Shown here: positions 18,325 to 27,234 of the stretch, one piece after another | Layout: the number at the start of each line of letters is the position of its first letter | How positions within the stretch are numbered: position 1 is the stretch's first letter | Source of the DNA: Janibacter cremeus | Lineage (GTDB): Bacteria; Actinomycetota; Actinomycetes; Actinomycetales; Dermatophilaceae | Direction: 5' to 3' | Assembly (NCBI RefSeq): GCF_013409205.1 | Contig: NZ_JACCAE010000001.1 | Coordinates: 3,243,490-3,307,489 of the forward strand | DNA: 64,000 bases | The notes under the pieces: generated by a model | Seen by the model: the letters and a program-made list of their open reading frames with translations, nothing else | Told to the model about the DNA's origin: nothing | The model's database searches: none | Position numbers and translations under genes: made by a program

Positions 18325-21300
18325 GTGGGGAAACTGAACGAGTCAACGACGACCCAAGCCTTCGTTCTCGACCGCCTCAAGAAGGCCGGCTGGACACACA
18401 TCCCAGGCAAAGACCTCAGCCGTGAGCATGAGGACGTCTTCCTCGAACTCGGCATCCTTGACGCCATCGAGCGCCTCAACACCGGCGCCCAAGACCACCC
18501 CGAGCAGGCACCACAGCTGCTCAACCAGTTGCGCACCTTGACGCTGTCCGCCGGCGAGGACGGGCTCGTCGAGACCAACCAGCGCGTGACCAGCTGGCTG
18601 CGGGGCCTGCGCAACCACGACTTCCGCGGACGCAACCGCAGCGAACCGGTCCACCTGGTCGACTTCCACGACCTGTCCCGCAACACCTACATCGTCTCCG
18701 ACGAGGTCACCTTCGGCGCTGGCGGACACAAGTCCCGCTTCGACATCGTCCTGTGGGTCAACGGCATCCCCGTCGCCGTCGGCGAGACCAAGGACTCCGC
18801 CACCCACGGCGTCTCCTGGTTCCACGCCGCCAAGGACATCCACGACCACTACGAGTCCAACCACGCGCCCTTCTTCGCGCCGAGCATCCTCACCTTCGCT
18901 ACCGAAGGCAAGGACCTGCGCTACGCAGGAGTGCGCACCCCCTTGCAGCACTGGCAGTCCTGGGACGTCTCCACCGCGCCCCTGGGCGAGTACGGCTGGG
19001 AGCGGGTCGGACGCTCGGTGGACACCCTCCTGTCTCCGCGGACGCTGCTGGACGTCCTGTCCGGGTTCAGCGTCTTCGAGACCACCCGCACGCCCACCGG
19101 CATGCCCGTGCTGGTCAAGGTCCTGGCGCGATACCCCCAGTACGAGGCGGTCAAGCTCATCCTCGACCGCGTGCGTGACGGCTCCCGCAACCGAGGCCTG
19201 ATCCACCACACCCAAGGCTCCGGCAAGACTCTCGCGATGACCTTCGCGGCGGCGCAACTGATGCGCGATGAGACCTTGAAGAACCCCACGGTCATCCTCG
19301 TCGCCGACCGCGTGCAGCTCGTCGACCAGACCTACAAACAGTTCCGCTCCACCGGAATGTCCGTCCTGTCCACCCCGGAGAGCGCCACCCAGCTGCGTGC
19401 ACAGTTGGCGAGCGACCGGCGTGGCCTGATCTTCACCACCGTCCACAAGTTCGCCGGCGCGGGCCTGCTGTCAGAGCGGGACAACGTCATCGTGCTCATC
19501 GACGAGGCCCACCGCACCCAGGAAGGTGGGCTGGGGCAGGCGATGCGCGCCGCGCTGCCGAATGCGACGTTCTTCGGCCTGACCGGTACGCCCATCGCGA
19601 CGCTGGACAAGAACACCTATGACCTGTTCGGGCACCCCGACGACGAGAACCGCACGCTGCACTCCTACACCTCGGACCGGTCCATCGCCGACGGGATGAC
19701 CGTGCCCATCCACGTCACGGCGCGCTTGGTGGAGTTCCAGCTCGACCGGGAGGGCTTGGACACCGCCTTCGGCGAGATGCTCGACGCGGAGGACCTGGAT
19801 GAGGAAGCGCGTGACTACCTGACCAGCAAGGCCTCACGCACCTCCACGTTCTTCTCCAACCCCGACCGCATCGAGGCTGTCTGCGCCGACATTGTCGAGC
19901 ATTATTACGAGACCATCGACCCGCTGGGGATGAAGGCCCAGGTCGTGGTCGCCGACCGTGACTTGTGCGTGGCCTACGAAACCGAACTGGCCCGCTTGCT
20001 GGCGGCCCGCGCGGCCAAGACCGGGACCGAGCCGGACGAGGTTGCGGTCGTGATGAGCGTTCAGCCCAAGGACGAGCAGCAGTTGCAGCCCTACAAGCTG
20101 ACCCGTGCGCAGGAGAACGCCCTGCTGGAGAGGTTCCGCGCCTTCGGCGACCCGCTGAAGTTCCTGGTCGTCACCTCCAAGCTCGGCACCGGCTTCGACG
20201 CGCCCATCGAGGGCGTGCTCTACCTGGACAAGCCGTTGAAGTTGCACACCTTGTTCCAGACCATTACTCGCACCAACCGCACCTGGAAGCACCCCGAGAC
20301 CGGGCAGACGAAGACCCACGGCCTCGTGGTGGACTACGTCGGCCTGGGTGACGGGTATGCCCGCGCGATGGTCCCAGCCGACCCCGAGGCAGCAAAGCGG
20401 AGCATCGACCTCGACGGTCTCATCGACGTCTTCGAGGCCGAATTGCCATCTGCGTTGGACCTGTTCAACGGCATCGACCGCACCAAAGAGGGCTACGAAG
20501 TCCTCCAGGCCGCTAACGAGCGCCTGCCGGACGAGGCCGCCCGTGACCGATTCGCTGCCCGCTTCGGGGTCCTCGAAGGTATCTGGGAGGCCGCCTGGCC
20601 CCACGAGCGGCTCGCCACCCACCGTGAGGCCTACCGGTTCTTGGCGAAGGTGTACCAGAACATCAAGCCATCCTCCGCGGCACTGGACCTGCTGTGGCAC
20701 CGCCTCGGCGCCAAGACCCTCGAGATGGTCCACGCCCACATTGGGCCGGTCACTCTGACCAAGACCAGCAAGGAAGCCGTCGTCGCTGACGCCGGCACCA
20801 TCCAGATGCTGCTGGATGACCCCACGTTCGCGTCCCTCCAGCCTGAGGTGCAGGACAAGTCGGCCGAGCAGGTCTTGGACTCCATCACTGCCCGGCTGAA
20901 GGCCCGCATCGACGGAGAGACCGGGGACCACCAGGTGTGGACATCCTTGGCCGAGCGGTTGGACGCGCTGCGGGAACGGGCCATCGGGCAAGCCCAAGTG
21001 GCTCTCGACTGGCTACGGGACCTGCTGACCACCGCACGGGACCTGAAGGTCGCCGAGCGGGTCGAGGACGAGACCGGCCGCGAGGGCCTCGATGCGCTTC
21101 CGACGCTGACTAACCCGCACATCGGTGCCCTGACCCAGATCTTCCAGGAGTACGCCCCACAGGACACCCCGGTCCTTATCGGGCGCATCGTTGACCAGGT
21201 CGACGCCATCGCCAAAGAGGTCTGCCACGAAGGATGGGTCGCCAAGCCTGCATCCGTGAGGCATGTCCGCCTCGCGCTACGCAAGACCCTCAAAGACAAC

Positions 21301-21363
21301 GCCCTCGCTGGCGACAGCGACCTGTTCGAACGGGCATACGCCTACATCGAGCAGCATTACTGA
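18325..21363 (+). CDS. hsdR: type I restriction endonuclease subunit R
   Basis: 1012 residues from GTG. The N-terminal PD-(D/E)xK nuclease is seen as RFDIVLWVNGIPVAVGETKDS (about residues 138-158). The translocase follows: motif I HHTQGSGKTLAMTFAAA, motif II LIDEAHRTQ, motif III GLTGTPI, and motif VI region TITRTNRTW. The C-terminal helical part (ARLKARIDGETGDHQVW ... AYIEQHY) would bind the HsdM/HsdS core. All motifs look intact, so the locus is probably an active restriction system. It is the last gene of the operon. Confidence 0.96.
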   Translation: MGKLNESTTTQAFVLDRLKKAGWTHIPGKDLSREHEDVFLELGILDAIERLNTGAQDHPEQAPQLLNQLRTLTLSAGEDGLVETNQRVTSWLRGLRNHDFRGRNRSEPVHLVDFHDLSRNTYIVSDEVTFGAGGHKSRFDIVLWVNGIPVAVGETKDSATHGVSWFHAAKDIHDHYESNHAPFFAPSILTFATEGKDLRYAGVRTPLQHWQSWDVSTAPLGEYGWERVGRSVDTLLSPRTLLDVLSGFSVFETTRTPTGMPVLVKVLARYPQYEAVKLILDRVRDGSRNRGLIHHTQGSGKTLAMTFAAAQLMRDETLKNPTVILVADRVQLVDQTYKQFRSTGMSVLSTPESATQLRAQLASDRRGLIFTTVHKFAGAGLLSERDNVIVLIDEAHRTQEGGLGQAMRAALPNATFFGLTGTPIATLDKNTYDLFGHPDDENRTLHSYTSDRSIADGMTVPIHVTARLVEFQLDREGLDTAFGEMLDAEDLDEEARDYLTSKASRTSTFFSNPDRIEAVCADIVEHYYETIDPLGMKAQVVVADRDLCVAYETELARLLAARAAKTGTEPDEVAVVMSVQPKDEQQLQPYKLTRAQENALLERFRAFGDPLKFLVVTSKLGTGFDAPIEGVLYLDKPLKLHTLFQTITRTNRTWKHPETGQTKTHGLVVDYVGLGDGYARAMVPADPEAAKRSIDLDGLIDVFEAELPSALDLFNGIDRTKEGYEVLQAANERLPDEAARDRFAARFGVLEGIWEAAWPHERLATHREAYRFLAKVYQNIKPSSAALDLLWHRLGAKTLEMVHAHIGPVTLTKTSKEAVVADAGTIQMLLDDPTFASLQPEVQDKSAEQVLDSITARLKARIDGETGDHQVWTSLAERLDALRERAIGQAQVALDWLRDLLTTARDLKVAERVEDETGREGLDALPTLTNPHIGALTQIFQEYAPQDTPVLIGRIVDQVDAIAKEVCHEGWVAKPASVRHVRLALRKTLKDNALAGDSDLFERAYAYIEQHY

Positions 21364-21603
21364 CGACGCGACGGCCACATCTCTCTTGGGTACGCTGAGC
21401 GCGTCAGGCAGCACAAATCGTGCCGGGACGTATCTGGTGGCGGTCATTTATGGCCGAACCGAGCAAATCCTTTAGTCTTCCTGCCGACTTGCCTGCGACC
21501 ACAACCCAGTTCTCTTCATGCGGTCTGACGCCCGAAGCTCTCGTCCGGGTGCGATCCGCGGCCCCAAGGTGCGGGTCTCGGGTTTCATCCGTGGTGGTTG
21601 GAG

Positions 21604-24138
21604 CTAGTCGGGTGCGGTTTGGCGGTCGAGGGTGTTGGCATCGCGCCAGGCGCGGGAGGTAAGACGCTCGGACCGGTTGCTCTCCGCGTGGAAGGCGGTC
21701 TTGCTCTTGCCCGCAGCGACAGCGGTGATGGCCGCAAAGGCGAGGTCAAGGCGTTCGGGATTGCTGGTGGGGTCTTCGTAGAAGCGGGCGTCTTGTAGCA
21801 GGACCTTGACAGTGTCGGGTGTTGTGCTGAGGGCGGCGGCGATCTCTGCGCGGGTGTGGCCGTGGCGTTGAAGCTCGAGCGCGCGGCCGGCCCGGGCCAG
21901 GCGTTCCTCGGCTGCGGCGATGTTGGTGGCGTGAACCTTGCCTGGGGTGTGGGTGCGTGGGGTGCGGGTGCGTGGGGTGCGGGTGCGAGGCTTAGGTGTT
22001 GGTGTGGCTGGGGGTGTCCAGCGCTGGGGGGTGCGGTCGATGGGGATCCAGGGTGCGAAGCGGTCTGCTAGGCGGGGAAGGTCGTCTGCAGTTAGTTCGA
22101 GGACGGTCAGGTTGCGCTTGCGGGCGAGTTGCTGTTTGGCGTACATCCGTTGGGCGTACTGCTTGTCTTTGGGCATGCCCCACATTTCGACGAGGGTTCC
22201 GTCGGCGAGTTGCCAGTCGGCGCGCCATCGGCCGTTGGGGTTGACCTCGGTGTCGGTGGGGTAGTGGGGTTCGCGGTCGTGGGCGATGCCGTGCTGGTAA
22301 AGGAACTCGCAGACGGCCTTCTCTTGGAGAGAGAGGCATAGGTGTCCGTCGCGGGCTTGGATGATGGTGCCGCGGGCGGTGGGGATGCCGTTGGGGGTCA
22401 GTCCAGCGGCGGTGAGAATTCGTGTCCACGGGAGGACGCGGTTCACGGCGAACCGTAGGAGCAGGAGCCGGTCGAGAACCTCCGGGGTCACGGGGGTGTC
22501 GGGGTTGAGGTGGAGGGTGGTGAGTTGGTCGGGAAGCATTGCGATGCCGCCGAACTCGAGGGTGGCGATTTCGGCGACTGCTGTGGACGTGTGGGCGCGA
22601 TTGGTGCCCAGGCCGTTGCAGGCGGTGAGGATGCAGGTGCGGCAATAGGTGACGGGTTCGGTGCAGGTGGGGGTGGTGAAGGTGGCGGCTTGGTGGCCGC
22701 ACAGGCGGCAAGGGGTCAGGGGGTCGGTGAGGTTGTCGGTGAGGGTGTGGTCGCCGCCGAAGAGTTTGGTGCGTGTGCGGTCCAGGCGTTCGCGGGCGGC
22801 GAGGATGTTTGGGTGGCCGCGGCGCTTCTCGGGGGCGGGGTGATCGGCCCATGCGTAGTGGTGTGCGAGGGACTCCGGCGGGACGCTGGTGCGGTGATGT
22901 GACAGAAGCGTGCGTCTTCCGGGGTCGTCGGTAGTGTCGAAAGGGACGGTTTCGTAGGGGATGAGTCGGTGTTCGGCGATTTCCGTCCTGAGGCCCCAGG
23001 GGTGTTTGGCGATGCGGACTGTGGTGACCTCGAATCCGACGCGGGCTGCGTAGCAGGCGGCGGTGGGGACAAGTTGATCGGCTTGGACCCACAGGGTCTT
23101 CTTGTCGGGCTCGTAGTAGGCGACTGCCGCGATTATGTTTTCTTCGCCTCGTTTGTGGCGGGGTCCGTGTGTGGGGAGAGCTTCTGTGGGGATGTCGGCA
23201 GTGGTTTCGATGACCCAGCCTGTGGAGGCACTGGGGTGTAGTTCGTAGCGTGCGGGGATGGGCCCGTTGGCGGCGGTTGCGTGTGGGGTGGCCATGGGGG
23301 TGACAGGCAGATTTTGCATGGCCAGCTCAGCGATGACTCGTTCGCGGTGCCGTTCGTCGAAGACAGCTAGTCGGGTGTCGTTGCTGAGGTGCCCGATGGG
23401 TTTGCCTCCGTCGGTCAGGGACAGGCCTTGGCGGCGGGGGGTCAGGGTTAGGGAGCCGATCGGGTGGGGTGGCTTGTCCCAGGTAGTGCCGGTGAGGGCG
23501 GCGTCGACCAGGATTGCACCGGTCTCGTGGGGGTTGGGTAGTGGGTCCAGCGTGATGCCGTAGGTGGCGAGGAATGTTGTAGCGGCGGCGTGGACCTTGT
23601 CCAGCGGCAGGTCGAGGAGGATGGAGTCGGGGGTGACCCAGCCATAGCAGCGCACTTGGCCCCCCCATTGGGAGGCGAGGTCGGCCAAGGTGGGGATCGT
23701 GGTCCACCCGATCTCTTCCAAGTCGGAGTCGGGCAGGTAGCCGAGGTAACGCTGTTCGTCGGAGAGATCTCGGTTGGGGTCGGCTGCGGAGACGGCGTCG
23801 GGGTTGTAGGTGTTGTCGGGGCGGGGCAGCAGTGCGATGGCCGGAGCGGGCGCGCCCTCGTGTGGGCCGGCGTCGGGGTGCTGGCGGCGGTATTCCTGCA
23901 GGGTGTCGCGGATGAATCGGTCTGCTTGTCCATCGCCGGACCAGGTGACGTCGATGAGGTCGTCAGCGTCGTCGTAGAAGGGAAGGAGGATGTCCTTGCC
24001 CTGTCGTTGGATGCGGTAGGGCGCGGGTGTGCTGTCGCGCTGTCGCGCCCACATGTCTGTGTCGAACTCGCCGTCCCCAGCAAAGGCGGGTTTGAGCCTG
24101 ATGAAGATCGGATACCGGTGTGGCAGGTCTTCATTCAT
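21604..24138 (-). CDS. unrecognised 844-residue protein with zinc-finger, PD-(D/E)xK-like nuclease and HTH segments
   Basis: The ATG at 24138 (MNEDLPHRYPIFIRLKP) was chosen; the frame is open 444 bp further upstream but that part is low-complexity and basic. Visible parts: an N-terminal 470 residues of unknown fold; a four-cysteine cluster CRLCGHQ ... CTEPVTYCRTC (about 475-501); a Vsr/DUF559-like nuclease segment (about 605-685) with GRWRADWQLADGTLVEMWGM and a following lysine-rich helix, where D, E and K are candidate active-site residues; a linker of RTRTP repeats (about 700-725); and a helix-turn-helix (about 750-785, HTRAEIAAALSTTPDTVKVLL). It converges on hsdR. A DNA-targeting defence role is plausible but inferred. 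Confidence 0.6.
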   Translation of the reverse strand: MNEDLPHRYPIFIRLKPAFAGDGEFDTDMWARQRDSTPAPYRIQRQGKDILLPFYDDADDLIDVTWSGDGQADRFIRDTLQEYRRQHPDAGPHEGAPAPAIALLPRPDNTYNPDAVSAADPNRDLSDEQRYLGYLPDSDLEEIGWTTIPTLADLASQWGGQVRCYGWVTPDSILLDLPLDKVHAAATTFLATYGITLDPLPNPHETGAILVDAALTGTTWDKPPHPIGSLTLTPRRQGLSLTDGGKPIGHLSNDTRLAVFDERHRERVIAELAMQNLPVTPMATPHATAANGPIPARYELHPSASTGWVIETTADIPTEALPTHGPRHKRGEENIIAAVAYYEPDKKTLWVQADQLVPTAACYAARVGFEVTTVRIAKHPWGLRTEIAEHRLIPYETVPFDTTDDPGRRTLLSHHRTSVPPESLAHHYAWADHPAPEKRRGHPNILAARERLDRTRTKLFGGDHTLTDNLTDPLTPCRLCGHQAATFTTPTCTEPVTYCRTCILTACNGLGTNRAHTSTAVAEIATLEFGGIAMLPDQLTTLHLNPDTPVTPEVLDRLLLLRFAVNRVLPWTRILTAAGLTPNGIPTARGTIIQARDGHLCLSLQEKAVCEFLYQHGIAHDREPHYPTDTEVNPNGRWRADWQLADGTLVEMWGMPKDKQYAQRMYAKQQLARKRNLTVLELTADDLPRLADRFAPWIPIDRTPQRWTPPATPTPKPRTRTPRTRTPRTHTPGKVHATNIAAAEERLARAGRALELQRHGHTRAEIAAALSTTPDTVKVLLQDARFYEDPTSNPERLDLAFAAITAVAAGKSKTAFHAESNRSERLTSRAWRDANTLDRQTAPD
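21951..21990 (-). repeat. 15-bp tandem repeat coding for RTRTP units
   Basis: Two exact copies of a 15-bp unit (GGGTGCGTGGGGTGC) and a partial third. On the minus strand they encode the RTRTP pentapeptide of the linker between the nuclease-like and HTH parts of the 844-residue protein. The copy number may vary between strains because the unit keeps the frame. Confidence 0.7.
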
Positions 24139-24580
24139 AAAGGATGCCCCTGTCGCATGTGCACGATGTCGTGTGCCGACCTGAGTACTGTGCCACGGCG
24201 TAGTGACACCGTGGACCCGGGCTGGATCGACGTCTGCGCGGCTTGGAGGAGCGCGGCACGAGCGGGAATCGCGTAGGACGGCGTCCTCAAGCAGTCGCCG
24301 CGCGGGGAGGTGCTTGATTGGGTTGCTTCGGCGCGAGGTCATGAGAGAGGTGTCTGGTGGCGCACTGACAACTCTGGTGTATGTGATCGCCCGGCCTTGA
24401 GAGCGATACAAGTCACGGTTCCAAGGGTTCCCAGCGTCGCGACCGTAGTGGGCGTCGATCGGACTGGGCCACTGGGAGTGGACCGTCGCGAGGTTCTGTT
24501 GGTTGGGCCGGTCCAGCCCCTGGTGAGTGACCTGTCTGCGGCTCCGAGGCGCTGTCACACGCATGCGACAGCCTTGGTGC
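24139..24580. other. 442-bp intergenic region
   Basis: Lies between the divergent starts of the leftward 844-residue protein and the small truncated gene. It must hold both promoters. The minus-strand frame stays open across it, but composition and lack of conserved motifs argue against coding. The last 30 bp (TGTCACAC ... CAGCCTTGGTGC) resemble the leader of the paralogous gene at 26680, so the shared unit includes upstream sequence. Confidence 0.5.
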
Positions 24581-24862
24581 ATGGATGCTACGGACGCGGC
24601 GAGCAGCGACGGAAGTCACGCGAGCGAGGTCGAGAGACTTGGCCCGGAGATGACCGGGCGTTGGCGGGTGGTCACTCAGCGTGCCGTGCACTTGTGGGAC
24701 CTGGACCGGATGGCCTATGTGCGCTTGCCGGGGTTCGAGTCTGACGCGTTCGACTGGGACGGCACCCAGGAGTTGCTCGTCGAGGTACGGGAGTGGCCGG
24801 TGGTGGACAAAACGTTCTACGTCTACATCGCCCCACCGGAGAACCCGTTGGCGGTGCAGTAG
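24581..24862 (+). pseudogene. small unknown protein, 3' end removed by an IS256-type element
   Basis: 93 residues (MDATDAASSDG...). It is a paralogue of the protein at 26680: both share ASSDG, MTGRW, TQR-VH-WDLD, and EVR-WPVV-TF-VY blocks in order. At 24860 host sequence stops and the IS begins; the TAG stop is made across the junction (T from the gene, AG from the IS). The paralogue continues with WRISSRVRRIEP, which is lost here and is not found on the far side of the IS. The function of either copy is unknown. Confidence 0.7.
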
Positions 24863-26280
24863 TTGAGTCCCGCATAGTGGTGTAGCGCGGTGGCAGACTA
24901 GGTGCCCCTGAGGGCATAGGTGCGGCCACCGTGTGATCCTTCGAGTCAACCTTCTACCGAATCCTCGAACGGAGTCATCACGATGACCGCACCACACATT
25001 GTCGACCCTGCGGGCCTGCTGAGTGAAGCCCTGACCGAAGCAAGCCCGGATCTGATGCGTTCGCTGTTGCAGACGATGATCAACGCGCTGCTGTCCGCGG
25101 ACGCCGACGCCGTCGTCGGCGCCGAGTACGGCCGCCCCACACCGGGCCGCTCGGCGCAGCGCAACGGGTACCGCCACCGCGACCTGGACACCCGCGTGGG
25201 GACCGTCGACGTCGCCATCCCGAAGCTGCGCACCGGCAGCTACTTCCCCGAGTGGCTGCTCGAGCGCCGCAAGCGGGCCGAGTCGGCGATGATCACCGTC
25301 GTCGCCGACTGCTACCTCGCCGGCGTCAGCACCCGCCGCATGGACAAGCTCGTCAAGACCCTCGGCATCAACTCCCTGTCCAAGTCGCAGGTCAGCAGGA
25401 TGGCGGCCGACCTGGACCAGATCGTCGAGGACTTCCGCCACCGCCCCCTTGACGAGGCGGGACCGTTCACCTTCGTCGCCGCCGACGCGCTGACGATGAA
25501 GGTCCGCGAGGGCGGGCGCGTGGTCGCCACCTCGGTACTGCTCGCGACCGGGGTCAACGCCGACGGGCACCGCGAAGTCCTCGGACTGCGCGTGGCCACT
25601 TCCGAGACCGGGTCCGCATGGAACGAGTTCTTCGCCGACCTGACCGCCCGCGGCCTGACCGGGGTACGTCTGGTCACCTCCGACGCCCACCAAGGGTTGA
25701 AGGAAGCGATCGCGGCGAACCTGACCGGCGCCGCGTGGCAGCGATGCCGCACCCACTACTCCGCGAACCTGATGGACGTCACGCCCAAGTCGATGTGGCC
25801 GGCCGTCAAGGCGATGCTGCACAGTGTCTATGACCAGCCCGACGCACCCAGCGTGCAGGCCCAGTTCGACCGGCTCATCGAGTACGTCGACGAGAAGCTC
25901 CCACAGGTGGCCGAGCACCTCGCCGGCGCGCGGGAGGACATCCTCGCGTTCACAGCCTTCCCCAAGGACGTGTGGACCCAGATCTGGTCGAACAACCCCC
26001 AGGAGCGCCTCAACCGCGAGATCCGACGCCGGACCGACTCCGTTGGGATCTTCCCCAACCGCAACGCCATCGTGCGTCTGGTCGGAGCCGTCCTGGCCGA
26101 ACAGACCGACGAATGGGCCGAAGGACGGCGCTACCTCGGCCTCGACGTCCTGGCCCGCTGCCGCGTCACTCTCATCACCACCACCGACCCCGAGATCGGA
26201 GCCGAAACCATGCCCGCCCTGACCGCCTAACCCCACCCCGAAGGATCACGCAGCGCTACACCACTACCGGGGACTTGACC
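24861..26280 (+). mobile_element. IS256-family insertion sequence, copy 1 (no target duplication)
   Basis: 1420 bp. Its limits were set by comparison with the second copy at 44009-45428: both begin AGTTGAGTCCCGCATAG and end GGGGACTTGACC. The ends form a 28-bp imperfect inverted repeat sharing TAGTGGTGTAGCGC. The 8 bp before it (GGTGCAGT) and after it (CAGACGGG) differ, so the normal 8-bp duplication is missing, which suggests a deletion or recombination next to the element. Confidence 0.9.
24983..26230 (+). CDS. IS256 family transposase (copy 1)
   Basis: 415 residues from the ATG at 24983 (a GTG 63 bp upstream extends the frame but lacks support). It has the mutator-type layout: an N-terminal HTH region (AQRNGYRHRDLDTRVGTVDVAIPKLRTGSYFP), first Asp in FTFVAADALTMKVREGG, second Asp in GVRLVTSDAHQGLKEAI, C/H region WQRCRTHYSANLM and the Glu in NPQERLNREIRRRTDSVGIFPN. 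It is identical in translation to the copy at 44131, so transposition or gene conversion was recent. The frame looks intact and active. Confidence 0.95.
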   Translation: MTAPHIVDPAGLLSEALTEASPDLMRSLLQTMINALLSADADAVVGAEYGRPTPGRSAQRNGYRHRDLDTRVGTVDVAIPKLRTGSYFPEWLLERRKRAESAMITVVADCYLAGVSTRRMDKLVKTLGINSLSKSQVSRMAADLDQIVEDFRHRPLDEAGPFTFVAADALTMKVREGGRVVATSVLLATGVNADGHREVLGLRVATSETGSAWNEFFADLTARGLTGVRLVTSDAHQGLKEAIAANLTGAAWQRCRTHYSANLMDVTPKSMWPAVKAMLHSVYDQPDAPSVQAQFDRLIEYVDEKLPQVAEHLAGAREDILAFTAFPKDVWTQIWSNNPQERLNREIRRRTDSVGIFPNRNAIVRLVGAVLAEQTDEWAEGRRYLGLDVLARCRVTLITTTDPEIGAETMPALTA

Positions 26281-26679
26281 CAGACGGGTTCCGGTGAGTT
26301 GGTTCTGTGACGGCTGCCGCCGGGGGGACGCTGAGCTGAACCCGTCCTTGGCATCACGTTCGGTGAGCGCACGACCAGTCGGGACTGCTGCACGAGCAGG
26401 TGCCAATTGGTCCCGTAGCCTGAGTGGCTGGTGGGGTCATGACGGGTCTCGTAAGCGCTGGGGACAATCGCCCACGCGCGTCCTGACGACGACGGCGGTG
26501 ATAGGTCCGCTCGATCCAACTCACGATCGCAATCCGCAACTCGTGTCGAGTGGCCCGGGAGTGGCGGTCGAGGGCGGCTGGGAGCGGGCACTTTGTTCCC
26601 GGCTGCGGAACTGGCTGTCGCGGTCGGTGGGTAGCACGCACCCAAGAACGTTGTCACACTCCAAGGGCAGGCCTTGGGC
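26281..26679. other. 399-bp region between IS copy 1 and the small unknown gene
   Basis: No convincing gene. The sequence right of the IS is not the continuation of the gene cut on the left side. The last 30 bp before 26680 resemble the leader of the truncated paralogue at 24581. Confidence 0.5.
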
Positions 26680-27234
26680 ATGAACGACACGGCGAGCTCA
26701 GACGGCATCGAAGCCAACGAGGACCACCCGGGAGGGGTGCAGCGCCTCAGCTCGGACATGACGGGTCGCTGGCTGGTCTTCACGCAGCGGACTGTGCACG
26801 TATGGGATTTGGACCAGTCCACGTACGCCCGCTGTCCGGGGGAGACCTCGCAGCCGTTTGCCTGGGATGCGGTTGAGGCGCCCATCTGGGAGGTCAGGGC
26901 ATGGCCCGTGGTCGGAGAAACCTTCTTCGTCTACTTCGAAGACCCCGGTGACCCCTCACAGGTGCAGTGGCGGATTTCCTCACGTGTTCGCCGCATCGAG
27001 CCGGACGAGAAACCGGGGGCACCACCGCGGACTGGTGTTGCTCGCAAACGAGGCGACTTCACTCCGTTTCGGTCGCTGGCCGGGTTTACACCGGCCGTTG
27101 GACTCCTGGAGTTTCCCGGGATGTTCATGCGTTGGATACGGGATCGATTTTGCTGTGGCAGTAGCGACACAGGCGGGCCGTGGTCGCGATCATCTCCCCG
27201 CATTCGGGGCATGCCCTGCGGGGGATATCGGTGA
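26680..27234 (+). CDS. small unknown protein, full-length paralogue of the truncated gene
   Basis: 184 residues (MNDTASSDGIEANED...). The first 125 residues align with the truncated copy and continue with VQWRISSRVRRIEPDEKPG. The core alternates short strands rich in aromatic residues (RWLVFTQRTVHVWDLD, AWPVVGETFFVYF), which suggests a small beta-rich fold. The last 37 residues overlap the opposite-strand gene ending at 27125 and look poorly structured, so the natural end may have been altered by a frameshift. No family recognised. The ATG was chosen by alignment with the paralogue. Confidence 0.6.
   Translation: MNDTASSDGIEANEDHPGGVQRLSSDMTGRWLVFTQRTVHVWDLDQSTYARCPGETSQPFAWDAVEAPIWEVRAWPVVGETFFVYFEDPGDPSQVQWRISSRVRRIEPDEKPGAPPRTGVARKRGDFTPFRSLAGFTPAVGLLEFPGMFMRWIRDRFCCGSSDTGGPWSRSSPRIRGMPCGGYR

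Noticed and set aside
18343..19446. 367-residue minus-strand open frame inside hsdR
   Set aside because: Antisense to the conserved nuclease and helicase motifs of hsdR and without motifs of its own.
24139..24582. N-terminal extension of the 844-residue protein by 148 codons
   Set aside because: The extension is basic and low in structure, covers the likely promoter region and lacks a better ribosome site than the ATG at 24138.
24413..26236. 607-residue open frame on the minus strand across IS256 copy 1 (and a similar one at 43720-45384)
   Set aside because: It is the shadow of the transposase in high-GC DNA; the plus-strand protein has all catalytic motifs and the minus-strand translation has none.
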